Shown here: piece after piece, positions 53,799 through 64,000 of the stretch
Position numbering within the stretch: position 1 is the stretch's first letter
How the letters are laid out: each line of letters starts with the position of its first letter
DNA from: Paenibacillus sp. CC-CFT747
GTDB lineage: Bacteria > Bacillota > Bacilli > Paenibacillales > NBRC-103111
DNA: 64,000 nucleotides
Reading direction: 5' to 3'
Assembly (NCBI GenBank): GCA_030323305.1
Contig: CP106741.1
Span: 1,868,501 to 1,932,500 of the forward strand
Program-made: the position numbers and the translations under genes
Notes under the pieces: generated by a model
What the model saw: only the letters and a program-made list of their open reading frames with translations
Databases searched by the model: none
Told to the model about the DNA's origin: nothing

Positions 53799-55148
53799 GT
53801 GGAAAGCCAAATAAATGACCAGTGGCAGCAGGTCCTAGCGGCCATCCAAACCAAATTAAGCAAACCCAGCTTCGATACCTGGCTCAAATCCACTAAAGCC
53901 AGCGTCTTTACCGATTCCCTCCTTATCATCTGCGCTCCCAACAATTTCGCCAAAGAATGGCTGGAGACGCGCTACGCCAAAATGATCGGCTCCACGGTTT
54001 ACGAATGCCTGGACAAGAATGTGGAGGTCCAGTTCGTTCTGGAGGAGGACCTTCCGCCCGCCGCCCATACGCCTCCCGTTCCGGCACCGAGGCAGCCGGT
54101 TCAGCAGGAAGAGCCATTTATGAGCATGATGAACCCCCGCTATACCTTCGATACGTTCGTTATTGGGTCGGGCAACCGGTTTGCCCATGCGGCCTCGCTA
54201 GCCGTCGCCGAAGCGCCGGCCAAAGCCTACAATCCGCTTTTCCTCTATGGAGGAGTGGGACTCGGCAAAACGCATCTGATGCATGCGATCGGCCATTACG
54301 TGCTGGAGCACAATCCGGCTGCCCGGGTGCTCTACATTTCCTCCGAGAAATTTACGAACGAGTTCATCAATGCGATACGGGACAACCGCGGGGAGAATTT
54401 CCGCAACAAGTACCGCAACATCGACGTGCTGCTCATTGACGATATTCAGTTTCTGGCGGGCAAGGAGCAGACGCAGGAAGAGTTCTTCCATACGTTTAAC
54501 GCGCTGCATGAGGAACGAAAGCAGATTATTATCTCCAGCGACCGGCAGCCGAAGGAGATTCCGACCCTGGAGGAACGGCTCCGATCCCGGTTTGAATGGG
54601 GATTGATTACCGATATTCAGCCGCCGGATCTGGAGACGCGGATTGCGATTCTGAGGAAAAAGGCGAAAGCGGAAAATTTGGAGATATCGAACGAGGCTCT
54701 GGTGTACATAGCCAACCAGATCGACACGAACATTCGTGAGCTGGAAGGCGCTTTAATCCGGGTAGTCGCCTATTCTTCTCTTATCAACGAGGACATTTCC
54801 GTTCCGCTTGCCGCGGACGCCCTGAAGGATATTATTCCGTCCAACCGGCCTAAGGTCATCACGATCCAGGACATCCAGCAGAAGGTCGGGGAGTTTTACG
54901 GTTTGCGCCTGGAGGAATTCAAAGCCCGCAAGCGGACCAAAGCTGTCGCCTTTCCGAGGCAGGTCGCCATGTACCTCTCCCGGGAGCTGACGGACTATTC
55001 CCTTCCCAAGATCGGGGAGGCGTTCGGGGGACGGGACCATACGACCGTCATCCACGCCCACGACAAGATCAGCATGACCCTCAAGCAGGATCAGGACCTG
55101 CTCAAAATTATCCACAACATCACCGATAAAATAAAAAATCCCGGTTAA
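53799..55148 (+). CDS. dnaA: Replication initiator DnaA
   Basis: 449 residues. Domain I ([28 protein letters not shown]), short linker, AAA+ domain III with Walker [18 protein letters not shown] and Walker [30 protein letters not shown], and domain IV with box-reading helix [19 protein letters not shown]. The start is GTG 53799 with AAGGAG upstream. Flanked by the two oriC parts. Intact. Confidence 0.98.
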   Translation: MESQINDQWQQVLAAIQTKLSKPSFDTWLKSTKASVFTDSLLIICAPNNFAKEWLETRYAKMIGSTVYECLDKNVEVQFVLEEDLPPAAHTPPVPAPRQPVQQEEPFMSMMNPRYTFDTFVIGSGNRFAHAASLAVAEAPAKAYNPLFLYGGVGLGKTHLMHAIGHYVLEHNPAARVLYISSEKFTNEFINAIRDNRGENFRNKYRNIDVLLIDDIQFLAGKEQTQEEFFHTFNALHEERKQIIISSDRQPKEIPTLEERLRSRFEWGLITDIQPPDLETRIAILRKKAKAENLEISNEALVYIANQIDTNIRELEGALIRVVAYSSLINEDISVPLAADALKDIIPSNRPKVITIQDIQQKVGEFYGLRLEEFKARKRTKAVAFPRQVAMYLSRELTDYSLPKIGEAFGGRDHTTVIHAHDKISMTLKQDQDLLKIIHNITDKIKNPG

Positions 55149-55193
55149 CAACGAACCGTGAATAACTTCAAGCCTATGCACAATCTATTAACA

Positions 55194-55290
55194 TGTGGAT
55201 AGGCTTGATCTATGCTGGTCTTGTCCACCTATCCACATATTCAGGCCCCCTACTGCTATTACTAATAAAAAAATATATAATATAAAGGGG
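55194..55290. other. oriC, downstream part: DnaA boxes, DnaA-trios and AT-rich unwinding region
   Basis: Boxes TGTGGATAG (55194-55202, reverse), TTGTCCACC (55221-55229) and CTATCCACA (55229-55237) precede a GC cluster (GGCCCCC at about 55244-55250). Then come the trinucleotides CTA-CTG-CTA-TTA-CTA at 55250-55264, and AATAAAAAAATATATAATAT. This order (box, GC cluster, trios, AT tract) is that of the B. subtilis basal unwinding system. Confidence 0.85.
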
Positions 55291-55389
55291 AAACTCGGCT
55301 TTCGCCTTCTTTCCTTTTGGGCCGTCCGCACGACGTCTTCCCTCTAAAGGTATGAGGTTTGCCATCCATATAGAACCAGGAGTGAAACC

Positions 55390-56532
55390 ATGAAACTTAA
55401 AATATTGAAATCCTATCTGAATGAATCCATCCAGCATGTGTCGAAAGCCATCTCCAGCCGGACCACCATTCCTATTCTGAGCGGGATCAAGCTGGATGCG
55501 TCTCCCAACGGGCTTACCCTTACGGCGAGCGATACCGACATTTCCATCCAGTCGTTTATTCCGGCGGAAACCGACAGCAAGCAGATCATTCAGCTCTCGG
55601 AAAAGGGCAGCATCGTCCTGCCCGCCAAGTTCTTCGTCGAAATCATCCGGAAGCTCCCGGCGGAAGATGTCGAAATCGAGGTCCGTCCTCCGTTTCAAGC
55701 CACCCTCCGTTCCGGCACGTCCGAGATTCAGATGGTCGGGCTCGATCCGGAAGAATACCCTCACCTGCCCAAAGTGGAAGAGAGAAAGGTCATCTCCATC
55801 GCCAGCGACCTTCTCAAAACGATGATTCGCCAAACGTCCTTTGCCGTGTCGACAAGCGAAACGACGCCTATCCTGACCGGTGTGCTCTGGACCCTCACCA
55901 ACAACGAGCTTAAGCTCGTTTCCTGCGACCGGCATCGTCTCGCCCAGCGGGAGACCCCGATGGAAACGGTCGGCGAGCAGCAGTTTGGTAACATCGTCAT
56001 TTCCGGGAAGACTCTAAATGAGCTGAACAAGATCCTTCCGGACCAGAACACCCTCGTCGATATCGTCGTTTCGGACAACCAAGTGCTGTTCAAGCTGGAC
56101 AATCTTCTTTTCTATTCCCGGATCCTGGACGGCACCTATCCGGATACGTCGAAGCTCATCCCGCAGAACTTTCAAACCGAGCTTGTTCTGAACACGAAGC
56201 AGCTCGTGGATTCCATTGACCGCGCTTATCTGCTTTCCCGCGAGGATAAGACGAATATCGTTAAGCTGGTCATGCAGGACCAGGGATCCGTGGAAATCTC
56301 CTCCAGCTCCACCGAGCTCGGCAAGGTAACGGAAACGATTCCGGTTTCGCGCGTGTCAGGCGACTTGCTCCGCATTTCCTTCAACTCCAAGTACATGCTG
56401 GACGCCCTGAAGGTTATCGACAGCGAGCAGATTCACCTGGGCTTCACCGGCTCCATGAGCCCGATCATCATTCAACCGGAGGGAGACACCAAGATTTTGC
56501 AGCTGATCCTTCCTTACCGGACAACGAATTGA
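55390..56532 (+). CDS. dnaN: DNA polymerase III beta subunit (sliding clamp)
   Basis: 380 residues in three repeated clamp domains. MKLKILKSYLNESIQHVSKAISSRTTIPILSGIKLDA at the start, ISIQSFIPAE, FAVSTSETTPILTGVLW and the C-terminal SMSPIIIQPEGDTKILQLILPYRTTN. Encircles DNA and tethers polymerase and repair proteins. AGGAG lies 7 bases before the ATG. Second gene of the origin block. Confidence 0.98.
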   Translation: MKLKILKSYLNESIQHVSKAISSRTTIPILSGIKLDASPNGLTLTASDTDISIQSFIPAETDSKQIIQLSEKGSIVLPAKFFVEIIRKLPAEDVEIEVRPPFQATLRSGTSEIQMVGLDPEEYPHLPKVEERKVISIASDLLKTMIRQTSFAVSTSETTPILTGVLWTLTNNELKLVSCDRHRLAQRETPMETVGEQQFGNIVISGKTLNELNKILPDQNTLVDIVVSDNQVLFKLDNLLFYSRILDGTYPDTSKLIPQNFQTELVLNTKQLVDSIDRAYLLSREDKTNIVKLVMQDQGSVEISSSSTELGKVTETIPVSRVSGDLLRISFNSKYMLDALKVIDSEQIHLGFTGSMSPIIIQPEGDTKILQLILPYRTTN

Positions 56533-56542
56533 GGCGAACGCA

Positions 56543-56758
56543 TTGAAGAATATTGCCATTCATACGGAGTACATTACCCTCGGTCAGTTTCTTAAGCTGG
56601 CCGACTGCATTTCGACCGGAGGCCAGGCCAAAGCGTTCCTGCAGGATGCCGTCATCCAGGTCAACGGGGAGCCCGAGAACCGCCGCGGCCGCAAGCTCGT
56701 AGCCGGCGACCAGGTGAACGTGGAAGGCTGCGGCCGGTTTGTTGTGGTGCGCGAATAA
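56543..56758 (+). CDS. yaaA: S4-domain RNA-binding protein YaaA (RlbA)
   Basis: 71 residues. S4 fold: ITLGQFLKLADCISTGGQAKAFLQDAVIQVNGEPENRRGRKLVAGDQVNVEG. Linked to 50S assembly in B. subtilis. The start follows GAGGCG. The stop and the recF ATG share one base (TAATG), so they are coupled. Confidence 0.94.
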   Translation: MKNIAIHTEYITLGQFLKLADCISTGGQAKAFLQDAVIQVNGEPENRRGRKLVAGDQVNVEGCGRFVVVRE

Positions 56759-57870
56759 TGTTTCTGAAGAGGCTGGCGCTCCAGCATTACCGCAATTACG
56801 AGCAGTTCGAGCTGAACACGGACCATAAGGTGAATCTGTTCGTCGGCCGCAACGCACAGGGCAAAACGAACCTGCTCGAGGCTATTTTCGTGCTTGCCCT
56901 GACCAAATCGCACCGGACCCACCAGGACAAGGAGCTCATCCAGTGGAACCACGACCAGGCGGTTCTGACGGGTGAGGTGGAGAAAAAGTACGGGCTGACG
57001 AAGCTCGGGCTGACCATCTCCCGGCAGGGCAAGAAGGCGAAGATCAACGGACTGGAGCAGCGCAAGCTGAGTGCCTTCATCGGGTCCTTTAATGTCGTCA
57101 TGTTCGCTCCGGAAGACTTGGAGATTGTGAAAGGCGCTCCCGGCATCCGGCGCCGTTTTCTCGATATGGAGATCGGCCAGGTGCAGCCCTCCTATCTCTA
57201 CGACAGCATGCAGTACCAGAAAATACTGGCCCAGCGCAACAATTTGCTCAAGCAGACCGGCCTTATGAAGGCCCATGATTCCACCATGCTGGAGGTTTGG
57301 GACGAACAGCTGGTCACCCACGGTACTAAAATGATGAAAAAACGGCAAAGCTTTATAAAAAAGCTGCAAATATGGGCGGAACGGATCCATGCCGGCATCA
57401 CCAACGATCAGGAGGAGCTGCGGATTGTGTACCGCCCTTCTTTTGATTTTGACGATGCCGAAGATGAATCTATTTTATTTGAGCGGTTTATGGTAAAGTT
57501 AACACAGACACGCGAACAGGAGTTCAGGCGGGGTACCACCTTGACCGGCCCGCATAGGGACGACATGGTGTTCTATATAAACGGCCGGGAAGCGGATGTG
57601 TACGGGTCCCAGGGACAGCAGCGGACCACCGCGCTCTCGCTTAAGCTGGCCGAGCTGGAATTGATTCATGAGGAAGTCGGCGAATATCCCATCCTTCTGC
57701 TCGATGACGTGCTCTCGGAGCTCGACCAATACCGGCAAACGCAGCTGATCGAAACCTTCCAGGAGAAGGTCCAGACGTTCATAACCACAACCGGAATCGA
57801 AAGCGTCAATCTTAATAACCTGCACGATGCCGCGGTTTTTCATGTGAAGAACGGCGGTGTATTCGAGTAA
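56758..57870 (+). CDS. recF: DNA recombination and repair protein RecF
   Basis: 370 residues. SMC-like ATPase: MFLKRLALQHYRNYEQFEL, Walker A FVGRNAQGKTNLLEAI at about 29-44, signature SQGQQRTTALSLKLAEL and Walker B PILLLDDVLSELD. Loads RecA at gaps with RecO and RecR. Coupled to yaaA. Intact. Confidence 0.97.
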   Translation: MFLKRLALQHYRNYEQFELNTDHKVNLFVGRNAQGKTNLLEAIFVLALTKSHRTHQDKELIQWNHDQAVLTGEVEKKYGLTKLGLTISRQGKKAKINGLEQRKLSAFIGSFNVVMFAPEDLEIVKGAPGIRRRFLDMEIGQVQPSYLYDSMQYQKILAQRNNLLKQTGLMKAHDSTMLEVWDEQLVTHGTKMMKKRQSFIKKLQIWAERIHAGITNDQEELRIVYRPSFDFDDAEDESILFERFMVKLTQTREQEFRRGTTLTGPHRDDMVFYINGREADVYGSQGQQRTTALSLKLAELELIHEEVGEYPILLLDDVLSELDQYRQTQLIETFQEKVQTFITTTGIESVNLNNLHDAAVFHVKNGGVFE

Positions 57871-57885
57871 CGGGGGATGACTCCT

Positions 57886-58134
57886 ATGTTTATCCATTTG
57901 GGCGGGGACAAAATTATTAGAGCGGCTGAGCTCGTAGCCATCTTTGATTTATCCATAGAGAAGAATTCCAAAATATCGAAGCAGTTCGTCAGCGAAGCGG
58001 CCAAAGAGAAGAACATCGAGACGATCGGGGAGGAAGAAAGCAAGTCGATTGTTGTGACCGTTGGCAAGGTCTACTATTCCCCCATTTCCTCGACGACTTT
58101 GAAGAAGAGGGCCAATCAGCTTTGGATGACTTGA
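57886..58134 (+). CDS. remB: RemB/YaaB, extracellular matrix regulator family
   Basis: 82 residues. MFIHLGGDKIIRAAELVAIFDLSIEKNSKISKQFVSEAAKEKNIETIGEEESKSIVVTVGKVYYSPISSTTLKKRANQ is the DUF370-related RemB pattern. In B. subtilis, RemA and RemB promote matrix gene expression. The frame is open from 57877, but MFIHLGG with GGGGG upstream is the family start. Between recF and gyrB as usual. Confidence 0.93.
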   Translation: MFIHLGGDKIIRAAELVAIFDLSIEKNSKISKQFVSEAAKEKNIETIGEEESKSIVVTVGKVYYSPISSTTLKKRANQLWMT

Positions 58135-58167
58135 CCGTTTTTAACAATAAGAAGAAGGTGAACGTGA

Positions 58168-60084
<1,917 letters not shown>

Positions 60085-60094
60085 CCCCATCTCC

Positions 60095-60122
60095 AAGAAG
60101 GCCTTTCGGCCTTCTTTTTTTT
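60095..60122 (+). terminator. Terminator of gyrB
   Basis: AAGAAGGCC / GGCCTTCTT with TTTC loop, then a run of T. It closes the dnaN-gyrB transcript. Confidence 0.93.
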
Positions 60123-60219
60123 GGGTTTTACAAAAATTTAAATTGAAAATGGGTGAAATTGCCTATAAACTAGTATCGAAAACGCTTGCAACTTATCCGC
60201 ATTTGAGGAGGATCGCTGG

Positions 60220-61371
60220 TTGAAGAAGACCCTTTCCCGGCTGCTCGCCGCCGCCATGTTCGGCCTGTTTGTTCTTTCCCCCGCCTTGGCCGAATCCCGG
60301 AACGCCCCATTGTTTTACGATCAAGTTGCCGTCCTGGCTTATCACCATATCGACGAGACTGCCGAAAGCGGAGTCACGATCACGCCAGATTTGTTCCGCC
60401 GGCAGCTGGAGTATTTGCAGGACAAAGACTATCATTTCATCACGCTTGAGGACTTCAAGGGCTTTCTCGCCGGTGGGCCGGTACCCGCCAATGCAACCCT
60501 GGTGACCTTTGACGACGGGTACCAGAGCTTCTACACGAAAGCTTACCCGATCCTAAAGGAGCTCGATATTCCGGCGGTCAATTTTGTCATTACCGGTGAC
60601 TTGGAGCACCCGCTGGACACCCGCATCCCTTCCCTTTCCCGGGACCAGATCCAAGAGATGACCACCTCTCCCTTATCTGTGACGGCCCAATGCCATACTC
60701 ACCGGCTCCACCGCAAAAGCCAGGAAGGCACCCCTCTTCTGCTGAAGCAAAAGACGGACGGCCGTCTGGAAACCCCGGAGGAATATGCCTCCCGAATCCA
60801 AAACGACACCGCTTCCTGTTTGCGGGAGCTCGACCGGATCGAGAACCGGAAGCATGACTCCTTTGCCTATCCCTTCGGCCTGTTCGATAAAGAAGCGGAG
60901 AATAACATTCAATCGGCGGGCATTGCATTCGCTTTTACCACACTCAATGAAATGGCGTCGCGGCGGTGCGATCCGATGCAGATTCCAAGAATCAATGCGG
61001 GAAGTCCTTACATGGACCCGGAAAAGCTTCATAACCAGGTGTTGTACCGTACTTCTCTGGAAGTTCCCGAAACCAAATACGTCCCTTTGAGCCGGACGCT
61101 CCGGCAGCTGGGAGGTTTCGCGACCCAGACGGAATCCGGGCAGCTTCAGATCCAATACAAGGACCAGGTTTATTTGGTGTCGCCGGATACCCTCACAGCC
61201 AAGAGCGGCCCTTCGGTTATCCGTCTGGAGTCTCCCCTGCAGGAGAGAAACGGCAAAAATTACATTCTCTTAAAAGACCTGGAGAGCATTCTAGGCGAGA
61301 AGATCGTTTTTAACCCGAACCGGCATGTTTATCAAACCCGCCAGGCCCCGACCGTAAAGGCTTCTCGTTAA
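60220..61371 (+). CDS. Secreted polysaccharide deacetylase
   Basis: 383 residues. Signal peptide MKKTLSRLLAAAMFGLFVLSPALAES. NodB-type domain of the IcaB/PgaB-like subgroup: VAVLAYHHIDE, metal and base Asp in VTFDDGYQSFYTKAYPIL, and His motif QCHTHRLH. The C-terminal 100 residues (QLGGFATQTESGQLQIQYKDQVYLVSPDTLTAKSG...NYILLKDLESILGEKIVFNP) resemble a copper-amine-oxidase-N-like stalk domain that binds wall. Start is TTG 60220 with GAGGAGG. Probably removes acetyl groups from cell-wall or exopolysaccharide sugars. It splits gyrB from gyrA. Confidence 0.87.
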   Translation: MKKTLSRLLAAAMFGLFVLSPALAESRNAPLFYDQVAVLAYHHIDETAESGVTITPDLFRRQLEYLQDKDYHFITLEDFKGFLAGGPVPANATLVTFDDGYQSFYTKAYPILKELDIPAVNFVITGDLEHPLDTRIPSLSRDQIQEMTTSPLSVTAQCHTHRLHRKSQEGTPLLLKQKTDGRLETPEEYASRIQNDTASCLRELDRIENRKHDSFAYPFGLFDKEAENNIQSAGIAFAFTTLNEMASRRCDPMQIPRINAGSPYMDPEKLHNQVLYRTSLEVPETKYVPLSRTLRQLGGFATQTESGQLQIQYKDQVYLVSPDTLTAKSGPSVIRLESPLQERNGKNYILLKDLESILGEKIVFNPNRHVYQTRQAPTVKASR

Positions 61372-61391
61372 TCACGGCGGCGAAGGTTTAA

Positions 61392-61420
61392 TTGTGCTAA
61401 CGTAGTGAAAGTAATATAAT
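61392..61420 (+). promoter_or_regulatory. SigA-type promoter of gyrA
   Basis: TTGTGC (61392-61397), 17 bases, TATAAT (61415-61420), 33 bases before the start codon. Confidence 0.65.
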
Positions 61421-61452
61421 ATAAGGTGATGCACAATTTCGGGAGGTAAACC

Positions 61453-63927
61453 ATGGCCGAAGAGTTACATTCACAAGTTAGGGAAAGAGATATAGGCTCC
61501 GAGATGCGCGAGTCCTTTATGGACTATGCCATGAGTATTATCGTCAGCCGTGCACTGCCGGATGTAAGGGACGGTCTTAAGCCCGTTCACCGCAGAATTT
61601 TGTTTGCCATGTCCGAACTGGGGATGTCCCCGGATAAGCCATATAAGAAATCGGCGAGAATTGTAGGAGAAGTCATCGGGAAATATCATCCGCATGGAGA
61701 TAGCGCCGTCTATGAAACCATGGTCCGGATGGCCCAGGATTTCTCCCTCCGTTATATGCTCGTTGACGGCCACGGAAACTTCGGCTCCATTGACGGGGAT
61801 TCCGCTGCCGCCATGCGTTACACCGAGGCGCGGCTTTCCAAGATCGCCATGGAACTGCTCCGGGATATCAACAAAGAAACCATCGATTTTGCTCCTAACT
61901 ATGACGGGGAAGAGAACGAGCCGGTCGTTCTTCCCGCGCGTTTTCCGAACCTGCTGGTTAATGGGGTTTCCGGGATTGCCGTCGGGATGGCCACCAACAT
62001 TCCTCCCCATAACCTGGGCGAAGTGATCGATGCGATTCAGCATATGATCAAAAATCCGGAGGTTACCCCTCTGGAGCTGATGCAGTTCATCAAAGGCCCC
62101 GATTTTCCGACGGGAGGCTTCATCCTGGGCCGGGAAGGCATTAAGCAAGCCTATTCCACCGGGCGCGGCTCCGTCACCATGCGGGCCAGGGCCACCATTG
62201 AGGAACAGAACGGCAAAGCCCGGATCATCGTGCATGAACTGCCGTATCAGGTAATCAAGACGCGCCTGATCGTCAGCATCGCCGACCTGGTTCGGGAGAA
62301 GAAGATCGACGGGATCACCGATCTGCGGGACGAGTCAGACCGTAACGGCATGCGGATTGTCATTGAGCTTCGCCGGGACGTGAATCCGAACGTCGTTCTG
62401 AACAACCTGTACAAGCAGACCGCCATGCAGACCAATTTCGGGATTATTATGCTTGCGCTGGTGAACAAAGAGCCGAAGGTCCTGAACCTGAAGGATATGC
62501 TGCATTATTATTTGCTGCACCAGCAGGAGGTTATCCGCCGGCGGACCGAATACGATCTGCGCAAAGCGGAAGCCCGTGCCCACATTCTGGAGGGCTTGCG
62601 GATCGCTCTTGATCACCTGGATCAAGTCATCGCCCTTATCCGCTCTTCTCGAACCACAGACGAAGCCCGGGAGGGCCTGATGACCCAGTTCAGCCTGAGT
62701 CATGACCAGGCCCAGGCGATCCTGGATATGCGTCTGCAGCGTCTGACCGGCTTGGAGCGCGAGAAGATTGAAGAAGAGTACAAGGAGCTTATGAAGAAGA
62801 TTGCCGAATACCAGGCCATCCTTGCGGATGAGCAGCTGGTTCTGGCCATCATTAACGACGAGCTCGAAGAAGTGAAGCTGAAATTCAGCGACGAGCGCCG
62901 CTCCGAAATCACAATAGGCGAATACAGCATCGAAGACGAAGACTTGATTCCTCAGGAGGACGTGATCATTACGATCACCCATTCCGGGTACGTCAAGCGT
63001 CTTCCGGTGACCACCTACCGGTCCCAGAAGCGCGGAGGACGCGGGGTCATTGGGATGGATACCAAAGAGCACGACTTCGTTGAACATTTGTTCGTCACGA
63101 ACACGCATCACCATCTCCTGTTCTTTACCGACAGGGGCAAGGTATACCGGCTCAAAGCCTACGAAATTCCGGAGCTCAGCCGGACTTCCCGCGGAACGCC
63201 TATCATCAATCTGATTCAGATTGAGCAAGGCGAGACGGTTAACGCCGTGATTCCGGTCGAAAGCTTTGATTCCGAGCAGAACCTGTTCTTCGCTACGCGC
63301 AGCGGAATTGTTAAGAAAACGCCTCTCGAGGATTATCGCTTCATCCGCAAGGGAGGGCTGATCGCCATCAACCTGCGCGAGGATGACGAGCTGATCGGGG
63401 TTAAGCTGACGGACGGCAAGCAGGAGATCATCATGGGAACGAAGCAGGGCATCTCCATCCGGTTCCCCGAGCAGGATGTCCGTCCGATGGGACGCTCCGC
63501 GACAGGAGTCAGAGGGATCAATATCTCCGAGGACGATGCGGTCATCGATATGGATACGGCCGAGGAAGCGGACAGCGTACTGATCGTTACCTCCCAAGGC
63601 TTCGGTAAACGTACCGCAATGAACGAATACCGGATACAGTCGCGCGGCGGTAAGGGAATCAAAACGCTGAACATTACGTCTAAGAATGGTCCGGTGGTAG
63701 GCCTCAAGGTCGTCAAAGAAGACGAGGACCTGATGATCATTACCGCTCAGGGAACCATCATCCGTATGAGCATGGAGAGCATTTCCATGATGGGCCGCAA
63801 TACCCAGGGAGTTCGCCTGATCAACATTAAGGAAGATGATGAGGTGGCGACCGTCGCCCGGGTCGAGCGGAATGAAGAAGCGGAAGAGCTCCTGGAAGAA
63901 ATCGAGGAAACGGACGGCAACGAATAA
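61453..63927 (+). CDS. gyrA: DNA gyrase subunit A
   Basis: 824 residues. N-terminal [42 protein letters not shown]; catalytic Tyr in [11 protein letters not shown] at about 123. The quinolone-determining segment [20 protein letters not shown] has the wild-type Ser and Glu. GyrA box QKRGGRGV and six beta-pinwheel blades ([26 protein letters not shown]) follow. The acidic tail ends ETDGNE. GGGAGG upstream of ATG. Terminator follows. Confidence 0.98.
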   Translation: MAEELHSQVRERDIGSEMRESFMDYAMSIIVSRALPDVRDGLKPVHRRILFAMSELGMSPDKPYKKSARIVGEVIGKYHPHGDSAVYETMVRMAQDFSLRYMLVDGHGNFGSIDGDSAAAMRYTEARLSKIAMELLRDINKETIDFAPNYDGEENEPVVLPARFPNLLVNGVSGIAVGMATNIPPHNLGEVIDAIQHMIKNPEVTPLELMQFIKGPDFPTGGFILGREGIKQAYSTGRGSVTMRARATIEEQNGKARIIVHELPYQVIKTRLIVSIADLVREKKIDGITDLRDESDRNGMRIVIELRRDVNPNVVLNNLYKQTAMQTNFGIIMLALVNKEPKVLNLKDMLHYYLLHQQEVIRRRTEYDLRKAEARAHILEGLRIALDHLDQVIALIRSSRTTDEAREGLMTQFSLSHDQAQAILDMRLQRLTGLEREKIEEEYKELMKKIAEYQAILADEQLVLAIINDELEEVKLKFSDERRSEITIGEYSIEDEDLIPQEDVIITITHSGYVKRLPVTTYRSQKRGGRGVIGMDTKEHDFVEHLFVTNTHHHLLFFTDRGKVYRLKAYEIPELSRTSRGTPIINLIQIEQGETVNAVIPVESFDSEQNLFFATRSGIVKKTPLEDYRFIRKGGLIAINLREDDELIGVKLTDGKQEIIMGTKQGISIRFPEQDVRPMGRSATGVRGINISEDDAVIDMDTAEEADSVLIVTSQGFGKRTAMNEYRIQSRGGKGIKTLNITSKNGPVVGLKVVKEDEDLMIITAQGTIIRMSMESISMMGRNTQGVRLINIKEDDEVATVARVERNEEAEELLEEIEETDGNE

Positions 63928-63944
63928 CATAGGAATTTTTTGAC

Positions 63945-63970
63945 AAAGGGGGTTCCGTCCCCCTTTTTTT
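63945..63970 (+). terminator. Terminator of gyrA
   Basis: AAAGGGGG / CCCCCTTT around TTCCGT, followed by a T run. The last 30 bases of the window hold nothing evident. Confidence 0.93.
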
Positions 63971-64000
63971 GTTTTACAATTATAGGACAATAGAACTAGT

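Noticed and set aside
53340..55390. CRISPR-like or iteron array at the origin
   Set aside because: The short repeats are DnaA boxes with irregular spacing; no regular repeat-spacer pattern.
62335..63990. 551-residue open frame antisense to gyrA
   Set aside because: Shadow of a GC-biased conserved gene: no ribosome binding site, odd composition, and gyrA on the other strand is certain.

Overview
The window comes from a low-to-middle GC Firmicute and is most likely Paenibacillus or a close relative. The evidence is the gene order rpmH-dnaA-dnaN-rlbA(yaaA)-recF-remB-gyrB-gyrA around the origin, a complete walR-walK-yycH-yycI-walJ-htrA operon, a gerA-type germination operon, noc beside parA/parB, yyaC and other spore genes, and strong GGAGG ribosome binding sites. 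It spans oriC and about 53 kb of the replichore to its left.

Layout. (1) 1-15 kb is an accessory stretch of small redox enzymes, mostly paired with a local regulator or operator. It holds an MFS fragment, a hybrid-cluster protein (hcp) behind a textbook Fnr box, a YetF-like protein, TetR plus two SDRs, TetR plus a DUF4188 protein and a flavodoxin-fold quinone reductase, a GIY-YIG protein, a two-P-loop ATPase between direct repeats, a Crp/Fnr regulator diverging from a quinone oxidoreductase, Rrf2 plus an NmrA-like reductase, and an old yellow enzyme. Debris lies between them: a large serine recombinase remnant, a royal-jelly-protein-like fragment and a luciferase-like monooxygenase fragment. 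(2) 15-18.6 kb is a gerA-type A-B-C operon on the minus strand. (3) 19-28 kb holds a zinc-type alcohol dehydrogenase, then rlmH, a CxxH/CxxC miniprotein, htrA and the walRK operon. (4) 28-38.6 kb holds an M23 peptidase, an unknown membrane protein, purA with PurBoxes, dnaB, rplI, gdpP, yybS, rpsR, ssb and rpsF. (5) 38.9-43.6 kb holds small proteins, tRNA-Ser(CGA), a DUF951 protein, an MscS channel, a DUF3343 protein, yyaC, a DUF4446 protein and a cysteine desulfurase-like enzyme. (6) 43.7-53.3 kb is the conserved parB-parA-noc-rsmG-mnmG-mnmE-jag-yidC-rnpA-rpmH block, with two perfect parS sites and three copies of a ~95-bp element with inverted ends. (7) 53.3-64 kb is bipartite oriC around dnaA, then dnaN to gyrA, with a polysaccharide deacetylase between gyrB and gyrA.

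One caveat affects most of the window. About 26 single-base indels break otherwise family-normal genes left of 53.3 kb, including essential ones (walK, purA, dnaB, rplI, rpmH). Nearly all are missing bases, mostly in short homopolymer runs, so they look like consensus-sequence errors. I therefore give the full repaired extents as CDS and state each break. Genes with several lesions and missing parts are called pseudogenes.

I did not find a clearly new multi-gene system. The most unusual non-coding structures are the ~95-bp repeat family at the par locus, the 34-bp direct repeats around the P-loop gene, and the regulator-operator pairs of the redox region. There is no CRISPR array, rRNA or intact transposase.
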